DNA from: Simiduia sp. 21SJ11W-1
GTDB taxonomy: Bacteria; Pseudomonadota; Gammaproteobacteria; Pseudomonadales; Cellvibrionaceae
DNA length: 64,000 nucleotides
NCBI RefSeq assembly: GCF_024138675.1
Contig: NZ_CP090959.1
Coordinates: 1-64,000, forward strand
Direction: 5' to 3'
Shown: piece by piece, positions 1 to 12,336 of the stretch
Layout of the letters: each line of letters begins with the position of its first letter
Position numbering within the stretch: position 1 is the first letter of the stretch
The notes under the pieces: model-generated
Database searches by the model: none
What the model was told of the DNA's origin: nothing
The model's input: only the letters and a program-made list of their open reading frames with translations
Translations under genes and position numbers: made by a program

Positions 1-1101
1 TACTCGGGTGTGATTGAAGGGGTGGGCCCGCGCTACTGCCCGTCCATTGAAGATAAAATTCATCGCTTTGCCGACAAAGACAAGCATCAGGTGTTTATTG
101 AGCCCGAAGGTTTAACCACCCATGAGCTCTACCCCAATGGTATTTCCACAAGCCTGCCCTTTGATGTGCAGTTAAACCTTGTGCGCTCGATAAAAGGTTT
201 TGAAAACGCCCACATTATTCGCCCGGGCTACGCCATTGAATACGATTTTTTCAATCCGCAAGATTTACAGTACAGCTTTGAAACCAAAGCCATTGGCGGA
301 TTATTTTTCGCAGGCCAAATTAATGGCACCACCGGCTACGAAGAAGCGGGAGTTCAGGGATTACTTGCCGGCGCAAACGCGGCACTGAAAGCGCAAGACA
401 AACCTGCATGGTGCCCCGGGCGTGAACAGGCATACCTGGGTGTGTTGGTGGATGATTTAATTTCTCTCGGCACCCAAGAACCCTACCGGATGTTCACCAG
501 CCGTGCGGAATACCGATTGCTCTTACGTGAAGACAACGCCGATTTACGCCTAACCGAAACCGGCCGCGAGTTGGGTTTGGTAGACGATATCCGCTGGGCT
601 GCGTTTAATGAAAAACGCGAAGCCATTGCGCGTGAAGCCGAACGTTTGAAAGATACCTGGGTACAAGCCGGTAGCAGTGAAGCCAAAATGTTGGAATCCA
701 AAATCGGCAATCCACTGTCGCGTGAATACAACTTGCACGATTTATTAAAACGCCCGGAGCTCCGCTACGAAGACTTACCAAAGCCTTCTGCAGAACCCGT
801 AAGCGGAGATGTTTCAGAGCAGGTTGAAATTGCCATTAAATACGCAGGCTACATAGATCGTCAGCAAGAAGACATCGACAGGCTGCGCGCCAACGAGGCA
901 TTGGCATTGCCCGAGGCGCTGGATTACCAGGCGGTAGACGGTTTATCCAACGAGGTAAAACAAAAACTGGCCGAGGCAAAACCGCAAACACTGGCGCGCG
1001 CGGCACGCATACCTGGCGTTACACCTGCGGCAGTTTCACTGTTGATGATTTATTTAAAAAAGCGCGGGTTGCTTAAAAAAACCAGCACCACAGCCGTATA
1101 A
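1..1101 (+). CDS. mnmG: tRNA-U34 carboxymethylaminomethyl-modifying enzyme MnmG, C-terminal part
   Basis: FAD- and NADH-dependent subunit that, together with MnmE, makes the cmnm5 modification on wobble uridine 34 of several tRNAs in the cytosol. The reading frame is open from the first base, so the start lies outside the window. The 366 residues present correspond to the C-terminal three fifths of the usual roughly 630. Visible signatures are [11 protein letters not shown] near the left edge, the FAD-domain stretch [17 protein letters not shown], and [17 protein letters not shown], followed by the helical C-terminal domain that contacts MnmE and tRNA. rsmG follows after 18 bases, the classic gidA-gidB pairing. 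Identification is secure; only the N-terminus is unseen. Confidence 0.98.
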   Translation, partial: YSGVIEGVGPRYCPSIEDKIHRFADKDKHQVFIEPEGLTTHELYPNGISTSLPFDVQLNLVRSIKGFENAHIIRPGYAIEYDFFNPQDLQYSFETKAIGGLFFAGQINGTTGYEEAGVQGLLAGANAALKAQDKPAWCPGREQAYLGVLVDDLISLGTQEPYRMFTSRAEYRLLLREDNADLRLTETGRELGLVDDIRWAAFNEKREAIAREAERLKDTWVQAGSSEAKMLESKIGNPLSREYNLHDLLKRPELRYEDLPKPSAEPVSGDVSEQVEIAIKYAGYIDRQQEDIDRLRANEALALPEALDYQAVDGLSNEVKQKLAEAKPQTLARAARIPGVTPAAVSLLMIYLKKRGLLKKTSTTAV

Positions 1102-1119
1102 AAATTAGCGAGAAAACGC

Positions 1120-1761
1120 ATGGATTCAAAAGCGCTGTTTTCCGATCAGCTTGAACGCGGCTTATCGCAAATGGGAATTTCTGCAAGTGTTGAGCAGCAA
1201 CGCTTGCTGGTAAGTTATTTGTTGTTGTTTGAAAAATGGAACAAGGCTTACAACTTATCGGCCGTTCGCGATCGTGAACAAATGATTTCGCGCCACCTGC
1301 TAGACAGCCTGGTGGTGCTGCCATTGCTGCGCGGTAAACGTTTTATTGATGTGGGCACCGGTGGCGGCCTGCCCGGCATTCCCCTTGCCATCATGAAGCC
1401 CGATTGTGAATTTACATTGCTCGATAGCAATGGCAAAAAAACGCGATTTTTATTTCAGGTAAAAACGGAACTTGAATTAAACAACGTCACCGTGGAAAAC
1501 CGCCGGGTGGAATCGTTCAAACCGGCCGCAGCCTTTGACGGGGTGATCAGCCGGGCATTCGCAAGCCTTCGCGATATGGTTGACGGCTGCGAGTCGCTGG
1601 TAAATGCCGAGGGCCGTTTTTGGGCGCTCAAAGGGGTTTACCCTGAAACTGAGTTGAGCGACTTACCAAAACACTATAATGTCGAGGCTTGTCACCCGCT
1701 CGATGTGCCCGGTTGCGACGGTGAGCGTCACCTGCTCGAAATCCGCCGCCAACCCGATTGA
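1120..1761 (+). CDS. rsmG: 16S rRNA (guanine527-N7)-methyltransferase RsmG
   Basis: SAM-dependent enzyme that methylates N7 of G527 in 16S rRNA; in other bacteria its loss gives low-level streptomycin resistance. The 213-residue protein has the usual length. Residues 41-51 (NKAYNLSAVRD) and the SAM-binding loop DVGTGGGLPG at residues 77-86 are diagnostic, followed by LLDSNGKKTRFL. It starts with ATG 18 bases after mnmG and ends 16 bases before the parA start, so mnmG, rsmG, parA and parB probably share a transcript, as in Pseudomonas. No unusual feature is seen. Confidence 0.97.
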   Translation: MDSKALFSDQLERGLSQMGISASVEQQRLLVSYLLLFEKWNKAYNLSAVRDREQMISRHLLDSLVVLPLLRGKRFIDVGTGGGLPGIPLAIMKPDCEFTLLDSNGKKTRFLFQVKTELELNNVTVENRRVESFKPAAAFDGVISRAFASLRDMVDGCESLVNAEGRFWALKGVYPETELSDLPKHYNVEACHPLDVPGCDGERHLLEIRRQPD

Positions 1762-1777
1762 TAACAAGGATAAACCC

Positions 1778-2572
1778 GTGAGCAAGATTTACGCGATAAC
1801 CAACCAAAAAGGTGGTGTGGGTAAAACCACAACCTGTGTCAATTTAGCCGCCTCATTGGTTGCCACCAAAAAACGCGTGCTACTGGTAGATCTTGATCCC
1901 CAAGGCAACGCCACCATGGGTTCCGGCATCGACAAAAACGATCTGGAAGAATCCGTTTACGATGTGCTTTTGGGTGAGGCAAGCCTGTTGGATGTGATCC
2001 TGCACTCAGAGGCCGGTGGCTATGATGTGCTGCCTGCCAACGGTGATCTCACCGCCGCCGAAGTGCGTCTGTTGGAGCTTGATCAGAAAGAAACACGGCT
2101 GCGCGCGGCGCTGAAGGAAACCTCTGGCCGCTATGATTTCGTGTTGATTGACTGCCCGCCGTCACTGAACATGCTCACGGTCAATGCATTGAGTGCCTGC
2201 CAGAGTGTCATCATCCCCATGCAGTGCGAATATTATGCGCTGGAAGGGTTGTCTGCGTTGATGCAAACCATTGGCCAGATCACCGAGGTGCTTAACCCGG
2301 GCCTTGCCATTGAGGGAATTCTGCGTACCATGCACGACCCGCGCAACAGCCTCACGGTTGATGTTTCAGCGCAGCTCACCGAGCATTTTGGCGATAAGGT
2401 GTACCGCACCTGTATTCCGCGCAATGTGCGCCTGGCCGAGGCGCCATCGTTTGGCCAACCGGCACTGGCCTACGACAATCAATCCAAGGGCGCGATTGCC
2501 TACCTTGCATTGGCCGGTGAGATTTTGCGCCGCCATGAAGCCCATGCCAAAAGCATGGCAAACGCCCACTAA
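1778..2572 (+). CDS. parA: Chromosome partitioning ATPase ParA (Soj family)
   Basis: Deviant Walker-type ATPase that binds DNA non-specifically and drives ParB-parS complexes, segregating the replication-origin region. I chose the GTG at 1778 because AAGGA lies 7 bases upstream and translation from it begins directly with the ParA N-terminus (SKIYAITNQKGGVGKTTT); an earlier in-frame ATG at 1679 lies inside rsmG. The product is 264 residues. The deviant Walker A motif KGGVGKTT is at residues 11-18, the A' motif DLDPQGNAT at 38-46, and LIDCPPSL near residue 125. parB follows after 33 bases. Confidence 0.97.
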   Translation: MSKIYAITNQKGGVGKTTTCVNLAASLVATKKRVLLVDLDPQGNATMGSGIDKNDLEESVYDVLLGEASLLDVILHSEAGGYDVLPANGDLTAAEVRLLELDQKETRLRAALKETSGRYDFVLIDCPPSLNMLTVNALSACQSVIIPMQCEYYALEGLSALMQTIGQITEVLNPGLAIEGILRTMHDPRNSLTVDVSAQLTEHFGDKVYRTCIPRNVRLAEAPSFGQPALAYDNQSKGAIAYLALAGEILRRHEAHAKSMANAH

Positions 2573-2605
2573 ACACACTACACACGGACACGGAAGCACA
2601 ACCCG

Positions 2606-3526
2606 ATGGCAGCAAAACGAAAAGGTTTAGGTCGTGGTTTAGACGCATTGCTAAGCGCTGGCAAGCCCGCGCCGGGCAACACAGATGCCGCAACGGCTGG
2701 CGATAAACCGGCCCCTGCCGACGGCCTGCTTACCGAGCTACCCGTGGAATTTATTCAGCGCGGCAAGTACCAGCCGCGCCGGGATATGCACCCGGAAGCC
2801 CTGGAAGAATTGGCGGCCTCCATCAAGGCCCAAGGGGTGATGCAACCCATTGTGGTGCGCGGCATTGCGCCCGGCCCCGACGGCGGCCCGCGCTATGAAA
2901 TTATTGCCGGCGAGCGCCGCTGGCGCGCCACCCAACTGGCCGGCCTGGATAAAATTCCCGCCGTTGTACGCGATGTACCCGATGAAGCCGCCATCGCCAT
3001 GGCGCTTATTGAAAACATCCAGCGCGAAGATTTAAACCCCGTCGAAGAGGCTGTTGCCCTCAAGCGTCTGCAGGATGAATTTGAATTAACCCAGCAGGAA
3101 GTGGCCGATGCCGTTGGCAAATCGCGCACCACCGTCACCAACCTGCTGCGTTTGATAGCCCTGGCCGACGACGTTAAGAAAATGCTAGAGCACGGCGACC
3201 TGGAGATGGGCCACGCGCGCTGCCTGCTGACACTCGATGAGATAGACCAGCGCGAAATCGCACGCCAGGTGGCCGCGCGCGGCCTGTCTGTGCGGCAAAC
3301 CGAGGCCTTGGTGCGCAAGGTGCAGCAAGAGCAAACCAAAGCCGTGCCCGCCCAGAATGCCAGCCCCGATGTGCGCCACCTTGAAGAAGGCCTGGCTGAG
3401 CACATAGGTGTGCCCGTCCAGCTGCAGCAAAGTGCGAAAGGCAAAGGCAAGCTGGTGTTGAGTTACAACAGCCTCGACGAACTCGATGGCATTTTGGCGC
3501 ACCTGCGTTACAAAACTAACGGTTAG
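2606..3526 (+). CDS. parB: Chromosome partitioning protein ParB (Spo0J family)
   Basis: CTP-dependent DNA clamp that loads at parS sites and spreads, forming the partition complex moved by ParA. The 306-residue protein starts with a basic tail containing KGLGRGLDALL, the peptide typical of ParB N-termini that stimulates the ParA ATPase. It continues with the ParB/Srx CTP-binding domain (GERRWRA at residues 102-108), ENIQREDLNP near 136-145, a helix-turn-helix at about 161-183 that reads parS, and a C-terminal dimerisation domain. It lies 33 bases after parA. I saw no full 16-base parS palindrome in this window, so its sites should lie elsewhere near the origin. Confidence 0.97.
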   Translation: MAAKRKGLGRGLDALLSAGKPAPGNTDAATAGDKPAPADGLLTELPVEFIQRGKYQPRRDMHPEALEELAASIKAQGVMQPIVVRGIAPGPDGGPRYEIIAGERRWRATQLAGLDKIPAVVRDVPDEAAIAMALIENIQREDLNPVEEAVALKRLQDEFELTQQEVADAVGKSRTTVTNLLRLIALADDVKKMLEHGDLEMGHARCLLTLDEIDQREIARQVAARGLSVRQTEALVRKVQQEQTKAVPAQNASPDVRHLEEGLAEHIGVPVQLQQSAKGKGKLVLSYNSLDELDGILAHLRYKTNG

Positions 3527-3566
3527 TAAGTGCTTGCAAACCAGCCGTATCGCTTAATTAAGTCGG

Positions 3567-3595
3567 TTGAACGCAACCCCCTTTAAACCTATAAT
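3567..3595 (+). promoter_or_regulatory. Sigma70 promoter of the atp operon
   Basis: TTGAAC at 3567-3572 and a perfect TATAAT at 3590-3595 are separated by exactly 17 bases, in the gap between parB and atpI. This is the strongest promoter match noticed in the window. Transcription should begin near 3602, giving a leader of about 90 bases before atpI. Confidence 0.8.
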
Positions 3596-3692
3596 GCGCG
3601 TCGCCCTTGTGCCGCCAAACGGTGCGCGCGGGCCGATCCGGTGCAAAATGGTCATCAAGCGAGCCGCGCATAAGACTACCTGAGAAGTACAC

Positions 3693-4067
3693 GTGGCAAG
3701 CACACACAAGCCTCCGATTTTACTGTGGTTGGGCATAGAGCTGACGTTACTGGCACTGCTAAGCGCAGGTGCCTGGTTTGTTAGCGTCGAAACTGCCAGC
3801 CTTTGGGTGTCTTGTCTTTTGGGAGGGATGGTTGCCATCGTTCCCCATGCCTATTTTGCCGGCCTGGCTTGGCGTTTCTCCGGTGCGCGCTCTGCCCCTT
3901 GGGTGGTGAAATCTTTCTACCGGGGCGAAAGTGGAAAATTTGTACTGACACTGGTGGGTTTCGGGTTGATATTTACATCCCCACTGCCGGTGCAGCCGCT
4001 GATGTTATTTGCGACCTATTGCCTGTTTTTAGCAGTGCAAGTCGGGCTGGCGGCCCGGCAGGCGTAA
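3693..4067 (+). CDS. atpI: ATP synthase subunit I
   Basis: Small membrane protein encoded first in many bacterial ATP synthase operons, thought to help c-ring assembly or Mg2+ supply but usually dispensable. The 124-residue product starts with GTG and shows four hydrophobic stretches (about residues 9-27, 33-56, 80-96 and 99-118), the expected topology. Sequence conservation in this family is low, so the call rests on length, hydrophobicity and position directly before atpB. The ribosome-binding site is weak, in keeping with low expression of this subunit. Confidence 0.85.
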   Translation: MASTHKPPILLWLGIELTLLALLSAGAWFVSVETASLWVSCLLGGMVAIVPHAYFAGLAWRFSGARSAPWVVKSFYRGESGKFVLTLVGFGLIFTSPLPVQPLMLFATYCLFLAVQVGLAARQA

Positions 4068-4107
4068 ACCAGCGCAACAGCTTTCTTAAAATCATTGAGG
4101 TGCTTGA

Positions 4108-5040
<933 letters not shown>

Positions 5041-5047
5041 TTTAAGA

Positions 5048-5060
5048 TTTTTAACTGAAA
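5048..5060 (+). promoter_or_regulatory. U-rich element upstream of atpE resembling the E. coli atpE translational enhancer
   Basis: The atpB-atpE gap is strikingly AT-rich and holds TTTTTAACTGAAA. It resembles the U-rich sequence known to raise translation of E. coli atpE, although here it lies further from the start codon (about 36 bases). A strong TAGGAG ribosome-binding site follows just before atpE. The role is inferred: subunit c is needed at about ten copies per complex. Confidence 0.35.
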
Positions 5061-5086
5061 TTTCGTTTTAACTTTACCTACTCTAG

Positions 5087-5344
<258 letters not shown>

Positions 5345-5395
5345 TTCCACCCTTTTTGCCTTTTAACCACTCACTAAAGAGCAAGAGGTGTTGGT

Positions 5396-5866
5396 GTGAA
5401 CATTAATCTGACCCTGATAGGGCAAACGATTACGTTTTTGGTATTCGTTTGGTTCTGCTGGAAATACGTATGGCCCGCGCTGATTGGCGTAATGGCCGAG
5501 CGTGAGAAAAAAATTGCCGATGGTCTGCAAGCTGCAGAGCGCGCTGATAAAGATCTTGAGCTGGCACAAAAGAAAGCCACTGATCAACTGAAAGAAGCCA
5601 AAGCGCAAGCGGCTTCTATTGTTGAGCAGGCTAACAAGCGTGCAGCCCAGATCGTTGAAGAAGCCAAAGAGCAGGCACGTGCTGAAGGCGACCGCCTGAA
5701 AGCTGCTGCCCAAGCTGAAATCGTGCAGGAAACCAACCGCGCGAAAGAAGCTTTGCGCGCACAGGTTGCGGGCTTGGCGTTGGCGGGTGCAACCAAAGTG
5801 CTGGGCTCATCTGTTGATGAATCCAAGCATACGGATCTGCTTAATCAATTAGCGCAAGAGCTCTAA
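5396..5866 (+). CDS. atpF: ATP synthase Fo subunit b
   Basis: Peripheral stalk subunit, acting as a dimer that joins subunit a in the membrane to delta and alpha on F1. The 156-residue product has one N-terminal membrane helix (about residues 5-25, ending [13 protein letters not shown]) followed by a long alanine- and glutamate-rich helix that forms the right-handed coiled coil. The start is GTG at 5396, preceded by AGAGGTG at the proper distance. The N-terminal [14 protein letters not shown] matches the Pseudomonas protein. Length equals that of E. coli AtpF. Confidence 0.97.
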   Translation: MNINLTLIGQTITFLVFVWFCWKYVWPALIGVMAEREKKIADGLQAAERADKDLELAQKKATDQLKEAKAQAASIVEQANKRAAQIVEEAKEQARAEGDRLKAAAQAEIVQETNRAKEALRAQVAGLALAGATKVLGSSVDESKHTDLLNQLAQEL

Positions 5867-5877
5867 GCGAGGATCCC

Positions 5878-6414
5878 ATGGCTGAACTGACCACCCTGGC
5901 ACGGCCTTACGCTAAAGCGGCTTTTGAGTACTCACTGGCGGCAAAGGATCTGGCTGGTTGGTCTGCTATGTTGAGCACGGCAGCCGCCGTTGCTCAACAA
6001 GATGTAATGCAGCAGGTGTTAAGCCTGCCCTCTTACACGGCGGATCAAAAAGCGCAAATTTTTGTCGACGTCTGCGGGGATACTCTCAGCGGCCCCGGCC
6101 AAAACTTTATCAAGAACCTGGCAGCCAATAAGCGCCTGACTCTGTTGCCGCACATTGCGGTAATTTTCGAGCAGCTGAAAGCCGCACAGGAAAAAACCAT
6201 CGATGTGGAAGTGGTATCAGCATTTACCCTTTCCGCCGACCTTCAAGAGAAACTGGCAAGCGCACTGAGCAAAAAGCTCAGCTGTGATGTGCGTGTTCAG
6301 GCAAGCGTGGATCAAGACTTGATCGGCGGTGCGGTAATTCGCGCTGGCGATACCATCATTGATGGTTCTGTGCGCGGCCGGCTGGCCAAACTCGCCGAAG
6401 CGATGAACGCCTAA
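5878..6414 (+). CDS. atpH: ATP synthase F1 subunit delta
   Basis: Delta subunit sits on top of F1 and binds the N-terminal helices of the alpha subunits and the b dimer, completing the peripheral stalk. The 178-residue protein starts with the conserved [13 protein letters not shown] and ends with the family signature [23 protein letters not shown]. It begins 11 bases after atpF and ends 25 bases before atpA. Nothing atypical is seen. Confidence 0.97.
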   Translation: MAELTTLARPYAKAAFEYSLAAKDLAGWSAMLSTAAAVAQQDVMQQVLSLPSYTADQKAQIFVDVCGDTLSGPGQNFIKNLAANKRLTLLPHIAVIFEQLKAAQEKTIDVEVVSAFTLSADLQEKLASALSKKLSCDVRVQASVDQDLIGGAVIRAGDTIIDGSVRGRLAKLAEAMNA

Positions 6415-6439
6415 CTCTTATAGGATTGAGGACAAAAGC

Positions 6440-7984
6440 ATGCAGCAACTGAATCCTTCGGAAATCAGTGAAATTATCAAGCAGCGCATCGACAGTCTCG
6501 ATGTTGCTACTGAAGCCCAAAACGAGGGCACCATTGTTTCCGTATCCGACGGCATTATCCGCATCCACGGATTAGCCGACGTTATGTACGGTGAAATGAT
6601 TGAATTCGACGGCGGCCTGTTCGGCATGGCCCTGAACCTTGAGCAAGACTCTGTCGGTGCTGTGGTTCTGGGTGATACCTCAGGTTTGGCTGAAGGCCAA
6701 AAAGCCCGTTGTACCGGTCGCATTCTGGAAGTGCCCGTAGGTAAAGCCCTGCTGGGTCGCGTGATGGATGCACTGGGTAACCCCATCGACGGTAAAGGTG
6801 CGATTAACGCAACCGAAACCGACGCCATTGAAAAAATCGCTCCCGGTGTAATTGCGCGCCAATCGGTGGATCAGCCAATCCAGATTGGTCTGAAAGCCGT
6901 TGATGCCATGGTGCCAATCGGCCGCGGCCAGCGTGAGCTGATCATTGGTGACCGTCAAACCGGTAAAACCGCCATCGCCGTTGATGCCATCATCAACCAG
7001 AAAGGCACGGGCGTTAAGTGTATTTACGTTGCTATCGGCCAGAAGGCTTCTTCAGTAGCGGCAGTTGTACGCAAGCTGGAAGAGCACGGCGCCATGGATC
7101 ACACCATCGTGATTGCAGCCACCGCATCAGATCCGGCAGCCATGCAGTTTTTGGCGCCCTTCGCCGGTTGCACCATGGGTGAATACTTCCGTGATCGCGG
7201 TGAAGACGCCCTGATCATTTACGATGATTTGACCAAGCAGGCCTGGGCCTACCGTCAGATTTCATTGTTGCTCCGTCGTCCACCAGGCCGTGAAGCCTAC
7301 CCAGGTGACGTTTTCTACTTGCACTCACGTCTGCTTGAGCGCGCTTCACGCGTTAACGCCGACTACGTAGAAGAATTCACCAAAGGTGAAGTGAAAGGCA
7401 AAACCGGTTCGTTAACCGCGCTGCCAATCATTGAAACCCAGGCCGGTGACGTTTCTGCCTTCGTACCTACCAACGTAATTTCTATTACCGATGGTCAGAT
7501 CTTCCTGGAAACCAGCTTGTTCAACGCAGGCGTACGCCCTGCTATGAACGCCGGTATCTCGGTATCGCGCGTAGGTGGTGCAGCCCAAACCAAGATTGTG
7601 AAGAAGTTGTCGGGCGGTATTCGTACTGCATTGGCACAGTACCGCGAACTTGCGGCTTTCTCGCAGTTTGCCTCTGATCTGGATGAAGCCACCAAGGCCC
7701 AGTTGGATCACGGTGAGCGCGTAACCGAGCTGATGAAGCAGAAACAATACCAGCCACTGAAAGTGGGTGAGCTGGCTGTTGTGGTTTACGCCGCTAACGA
7801 AGGTTTCCTGAAAGACGTTGAAGTAGCCAAGATTGGCGCCTTCGAAAGTGCCCTGCTTTCTTACATGAACGCCGAACACGGTGAGCTCATGAAGAAAGTG
7901 AACGAATCCGGTGATTACAACGATGAAATCGCTGCAACGTTCAAGGCTGCACTGGAGAAATTCAAGGCAACCCAAACCTGGTAA
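6440..7984 (+). CDS. atpA: ATP synthase F1 subunit alpha
   Basis: Non-catalytic nucleotide-binding subunit of the alpha3-beta3 hexamer. The 514-residue protein carries the P-loop GDRQTGKT at residues 170-177, [16 protein letters not shown] as the Walker B region, and the family signature [14 protein letters not shown] with the arginine finger that reaches the beta active site. The N-terminus ([17 protein letters not shown]) is the delta-binding helix. Length is as in E. coli (513). Confidence 0.99.
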   Translation: MQQLNPSEISEIIKQRIDSLDVATEAQNEGTIVSVSDGIIRIHGLADVMYGEMIEFDGGLFGMALNLEQDSVGAVVLGDTSGLAEGQKARCTGRILEVPVGKALLGRVMDALGNPIDGKGAINATETDAIEKIAPGVIARQSVDQPIQIGLKAVDAMVPIGRGQRELIIGDRQTGKTAIAVDAIINQKGTGVKCIYVAIGQKASSVAAVVRKLEEHGAMDHTIVIAATASDPAAMQFLAPFAGCTMGEYFRDRGEDALIIYDDLTKQAWAYRQISLLLRRPPGREAYPGDVFYLHSRLLERASRVNADYVEEFTKGEVKGKTGSLTALPIIETQAGDVSAFVPTNVISITDGQIFLETSLFNAGVRPAMNAGISVSRVGGAAQTKIVKKLSGGIRTALAQYRELAAFSQFASDLDEATKAQLDHGERVTELMKQKQYQPLKVGELAVVVYAANEGFLKDVEVAKIGAFESALLSYMNAEHGELMKKVNESGDYNDEIAATFKAALEKFKATQTW

Positions 7985-7989
7985 TTGCT

Positions 7990-8004
7990 GGGCGCACTGC
8001 GCCC
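7990..8004 (+). other. GC hairpin between atpA and atpG
   Basis: GGGCGC, a three-base loop and GCGCCC form a perfect six-pair stem in the short atpA-atpG gap. No T-run follows, so it is not a terminator. It could stabilise or set the processing of the polycistronic mRNA; this is inference. Confidence 0.4.
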
Positions 8005-8039
8005 TTCAATAACTTCAACGAATCTGTTTGAGGCCCGAT

Positions 8040-8900
8040 ATGGCAGCCGGAAAAGAGATACGTACTCAGATTACGAGTATTAAAAGTACGCAGAAGATCA
8101 CCTCGGCCATGGAAATGGTTGCGGCGAGCAAAATGCGTAAAGCGCAGGAGCGCATGCAACTCGGCAAGCCCTACGCCCAGCGTATTCGCGCTGTTGTAGG
8201 TCATATTGCCAATGCTGCGCCCGAATATCAGCACTTGTATATGCAAGAGCGTGAGGTAAAGCGCGTCGGTTACATCCTGGTTTCCACCGATCGTGGTTTG
8301 TGTGGCGGTTTGAACATCAACATGTTCAAAGGCGCACTCAAATCCATGAAAGCGTGGGCAGACAAAGGTGTAGGCATAGATATTTGTGTGATTGGCGGTA
8401 AAGCCCAATCATTCTTCAATAGCTATGGCGGTAATGTTGTTGCGTCTGTGCGCGACATGGGTGAAGAGCCTTCTTTATCGAGCCTGATTGGCACGGTAAA
8501 AACCATGCTCAACGCCTACGCCGAGGCCAAGATCGACCGCTTGTTCCTGGTGGGTAACGATTTCGTAAACACCATGACCCAAGTGCCTTACGTTAATCAG
8601 TTGCTGCCTTTGCAGGCAGAAGAAACTGAAAAACTGTCTCACACCTGGGACTACCTGTACGAGCCCGACGCAAAAGTATTGCTGGACGGTTTGTTAACCC
8701 GCTACATCGAATCTCAGGTCTATCAGGCCGTGGTTGAGAACGGTGCCTGCGAGCAGGCTGCGCGTATGTTGGCAATGAAAAACGCCACCGACAACGCCGG
8801 TGATCTGATTAAGGATCTGCAGCTGGTTTACAACAAAGCACGACAGGCAGCCATTACCCAGGAATTGTCTGAGATTGTAAGCGGTGCTGCGGCGGTTTAA
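8040..8900 (+). CDS. atpG: ATP synthase F1 subunit gamma
   Basis: Central shaft whose rotation couples the c-ring to catalysis. The ATG at 8040 (TGAGG six bases upstream) begins with [32 protein letters not shown], the conserved N-terminal helix. The C-terminal helix is [31 protein letters not shown]. The product has 286 residues, the normal length. An in-frame TTG at 8028 would add four residues and is not favoured. Confidence 0.97.
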   Translation: MAAGKEIRTQITSIKSTQKITSAMEMVAASKMRKAQERMQLGKPYAQRIRAVVGHIANAAPEYQHLYMQEREVKRVGYILVSTDRGLCGGLNINMFKGALKSMKAWADKGVGIDICVIGGKAQSFFNSYGGNVVASVRDMGEEPSLSSLIGTVKTMLNAYAEAKIDRLFLVGNDFVNTMTQVPYVNQLLPLQAEETEKLSHTWDYLYEPDAKVLLDGLLTRYIESQVYQAVVENGACEQAARMLAMKNATDNAGDLIKDLQLVYNKARQAAITQELSEIVSGAAAV

Positions 8901-8936
8901 CGCCCTGCGCAAAAGATTTGAAATTTAGGTTTTTAA

Positions 8937-10331
<1,395 letters not shown>

Positions 10332-10355
10332 TAGCCGTCAACCGAGGCAAAGAGT

Positions 10356-10781
10356 ATGGCCATGACAGTCCACTGTGACATCGTCAGCGCAGAAGAAGCT
10401 ATCTTTTCCGGTTTGGTTGAACTGGTAGTAGCGGCCGGCACCGAAGGTGATTTAGGTATCACCTACGGCCACGCGCCCCTGCTTTCCGGTTTGAAGCCAG
10501 GCCCGATTCGGGTAGTGAAGCAAGGCGGCGAAGAGGAAGTGTATTACGTTTCCGGCGGTTTTCTGGAGGTTCAACCCTACCAGGTAACCGTACTGGCCGA
10601 CGCAGCACTGCGTGCTGATGATCTGGACGAAGCGGCGGCTCTCGAAGCACAGAAGGCAGCTGAACACCGTCTCCACAACAACGCGGGTGAAATTGATTTC
10701 TCCCGCGCAGCTGTGGAGTTGGCAGAGGCCTCCGCCAAACTTCGTACACTGCAGGCAATTCGCAAGCACGTTAATAAATAA
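10356..10781 (+). CDS. atpC: ATP synthase F1 subunit epsilon
   Basis: Rotor subunit at the foot of gamma that also inhibits ATP hydrolysis. The 141-residue protein has the N-terminal beta-sandwich ([37 protein letters not shown]) and the C-terminal two-helix inhibitory arm rich in alanine and glutamate. It is the last gene of the operon, 24 bases after atpD, and is followed by an intrinsic terminator. Confidence 0.97.
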   Translation: MAMTVHCDIVSAEEAIFSGLVELVVAAGTEGDLGITYGHAPLLSGLKPGPIRVVKQGGEEEVYYVSGGFLEVQPYQVTVLADAALRADDLDEAAALEAQKAAEHRLHNNAGEIDFSRAAVELAEASAKLRTLQAIRKHVNK

Positions 10782-10801
10782 GTGCAGGCGCAAATGCCGT
10801 C

Positions 10802-10831
10802 AAAAAAGGGTAGCATTGGCTGCCCTTTTTT
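10802..10831 (+). terminator. Intrinsic terminator of the atp operon
   Basis: A six-A, GGGTAGC stem pairs with GGCTGCCC followed by six T, with a four-base loop and one G-T wobble. It lies 20 bases after the atpC stop. Confidence 0.9.
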
Positions 10832-10912
10832 GTTGTTAGATACACAATTTACTTTTTAAACGATGTTCCGTCGGGGCGTCCAGGGACGGCCGGGAACCGA
10901 CCAGGATAAGCT

Positions 10913-12271
10913 ATGTTAGACATCGTTGTCTTAGCCGCAGGCAAAGGCACCCGAATGAAATCGGATCTGCCTAAAGTACTCCACCCCATCGCTGGCAAAC
11001 CCCTGCTGCAACACGTGCTAGATACCAGCCAGAAGCTCGGCGAAAGTGAGCTCATTGTGGTTGTGGGCCACGGCGCCGAAAGCGTTAAAACCCGTGTAGC
11101 TGCACCCAAGCTTAAATTTGTTGATCAAACCGAGCAGTTGGGTACGGGCCACGCAGTACAGCAAACGCTCACCCACCTGCGTGACGACGCCGTAGTACTC
11201 ATTCTCTACGGTGATGTACCACTGATAGCCGCTGATACGCTGCAAAGCATGGTGGATCAGGTAACCCATTTTGACATGGCCCTGCTCACCGTCTTACTGG
11301 CAGACCCAACGGGCTACGGGCGTATACTTCGCAACGCAGAAAACCACATTGTTGCCATTGTTGAGCAAAAAGATGCAAACCCTGCACAACTTGCCATCCA
11401 GGAAGTTAATACCGGGGTAATGGCTGTCAAAGGCGCGTTACTCAAGCGCTGGCTGCCAGAGCTTTCTAACGATAACGCCCAGGGTGAGTACTACCTTACC
11501 GACATCATTGCGCTGGCCTCCCGTGATGGGATTACCGTCAAGGGCATACACCCGGCTTCAGAACTGGAGGTGTTAGGCGTTAACAATCGCCGCCAGCAGG
11601 CGGAGCTTGAGCGCTATTATCAAAAAACCAACGCCGACCAACTCATGGAGGCGGGTGTGACATTGCTGGACCCTTATCGCTTTGATGTGCGTGGCGAATT
11701 CCAGTGTGGCCACGATGTGATCATCGATGTTAACTGCGTATTCGAGGGCACTGTAAGCCTTGGCAACAACGTGGTTATAGAGCCCAATTGCATTCTTAGG
11801 AATGTGACCCTTGGCGACAACGTATTGGTTAAAGCCAATAGCCACCTTGAAGATACCCGCGTTGAAAACAATTGCGAAATCGGCCCCTACGCGCGACTAA
11901 GGCCGGGCACGGTATTAAAAGACAATGCCAAAATTGGCAATTTTGTTGAAACCAAGAAAACCACAGTAGGCGTTGGAAGCAAAATTAATCACCTAAGTTA
12001 TGTGGGTGATGCATCTCTGGGCGAAGGCGTTAACATTGGCGCCGGCACCATTACCTGCAATTACGACGGCGTGAATAAATTTAAAACCACCATCGGTAAC
12101 CGGGTTTTTGTAGGCTCAAATACCGCCTTGGTAGCCCCGGTGACCTTGGCCGATGACGCCACCATTGGCGCCGGTTCAATCATTACCAAAGACGTGGAAG
12201 CGCAAGAATTGGCCATCGCCAGAGCCAAGCAGCGCAATATTACAGGCTGGGCAAAGCCCACCAAAAAGTAA
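10913..12271 (+). CDS. glmU: Bifunctional UDP-GlcNAc pyrophosphorylase / glucosamine-1-phosphate acetyltransferase
   Basis: Makes UDP-N-acetylglucosamine, precursor of peptidoglycan and lipid A, in two steps: acetylation of glucosamine-1-phosphate by the C-terminal domain, then uridylylation by the N-terminal domain. The nucleotidyltransferase signature LAAGKGTRM is at residues 7-15. The second half is a left-handed beta-helix of hexapeptide repeats, with the catalytic region GNFVETKK and NIGAGTITCNYDG. The 452-residue length is normal. It lies between the atp operon and glmS as in many gammaproteobacteria, but without the DeoR-type glmR that Pseudomonas has here. Confidence 0.98.
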   Translation: MLDIVVLAAGKGTRMKSDLPKVLHPIAGKPLLQHVLDTSQKLGESELIVVVGHGAESVKTRVAAPKLKFVDQTEQLGTGHAVQQTLTHLRDDAVVLILYGDVPLIAADTLQSMVDQVTHFDMALLTVLLADPTGYGRILRNAENHIVAIVEQKDANPAQLAIQEVNTGVMAVKGALLKRWLPELSNDNAQGEYYLTDIIALASRDGITVKGIHPASELEVLGVNNRRQQAELERYYQKTNADQLMEAGVTLLDPYRFDVRGEFQCGHDVIIDVNCVFEGTVSLGNNVVIEPNCILRNVTLGDNVLVKANSHLEDTRVENNCEIGPYARLRPGTVLKDNAKIGNFVETKKTTVGVGSKINHLSYVGDASLGEGVNIGAGTITCNYDGVNKFKTTIGNRVFVGSNTALVAPVTLADDATIGAGSIITKDVEAQELAIARAKQRNITGWAKPTKK

Positions 12272-12284
12272 TGGGTTTTTATTC

Positions 12285-12309
12285 CTAGTGACTAAAAATT
12301 AGTCGCTAG
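12285..12309 (+). other. Hairpin with direct repeat in the glmU-glmS gap
   Basis: CTAGTGACTAA at 12285-12295 pairs with TTAGTCGCTAG at 12299-12309 across a three-base loop, one pair being a wobble. The left nine bases (CTAGTGACT) recur directly at 12306-12314. There is no T-run. It could be an mRNA-end hairpin of glmU, a glmS leader element, or an operator; the sequence does not decide. Confidence 0.45.
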
Positions 12310-12336
12310 TGACTTCTTAAAAGACAGGAAACAACT

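Noticed and set aside
7412-7975. Long open frame antisense to atpA
   Set aside because: Complement of a highly conserved coding region; no ribosome-binding site or recognisable protein. Typical shadow of biased codon use.
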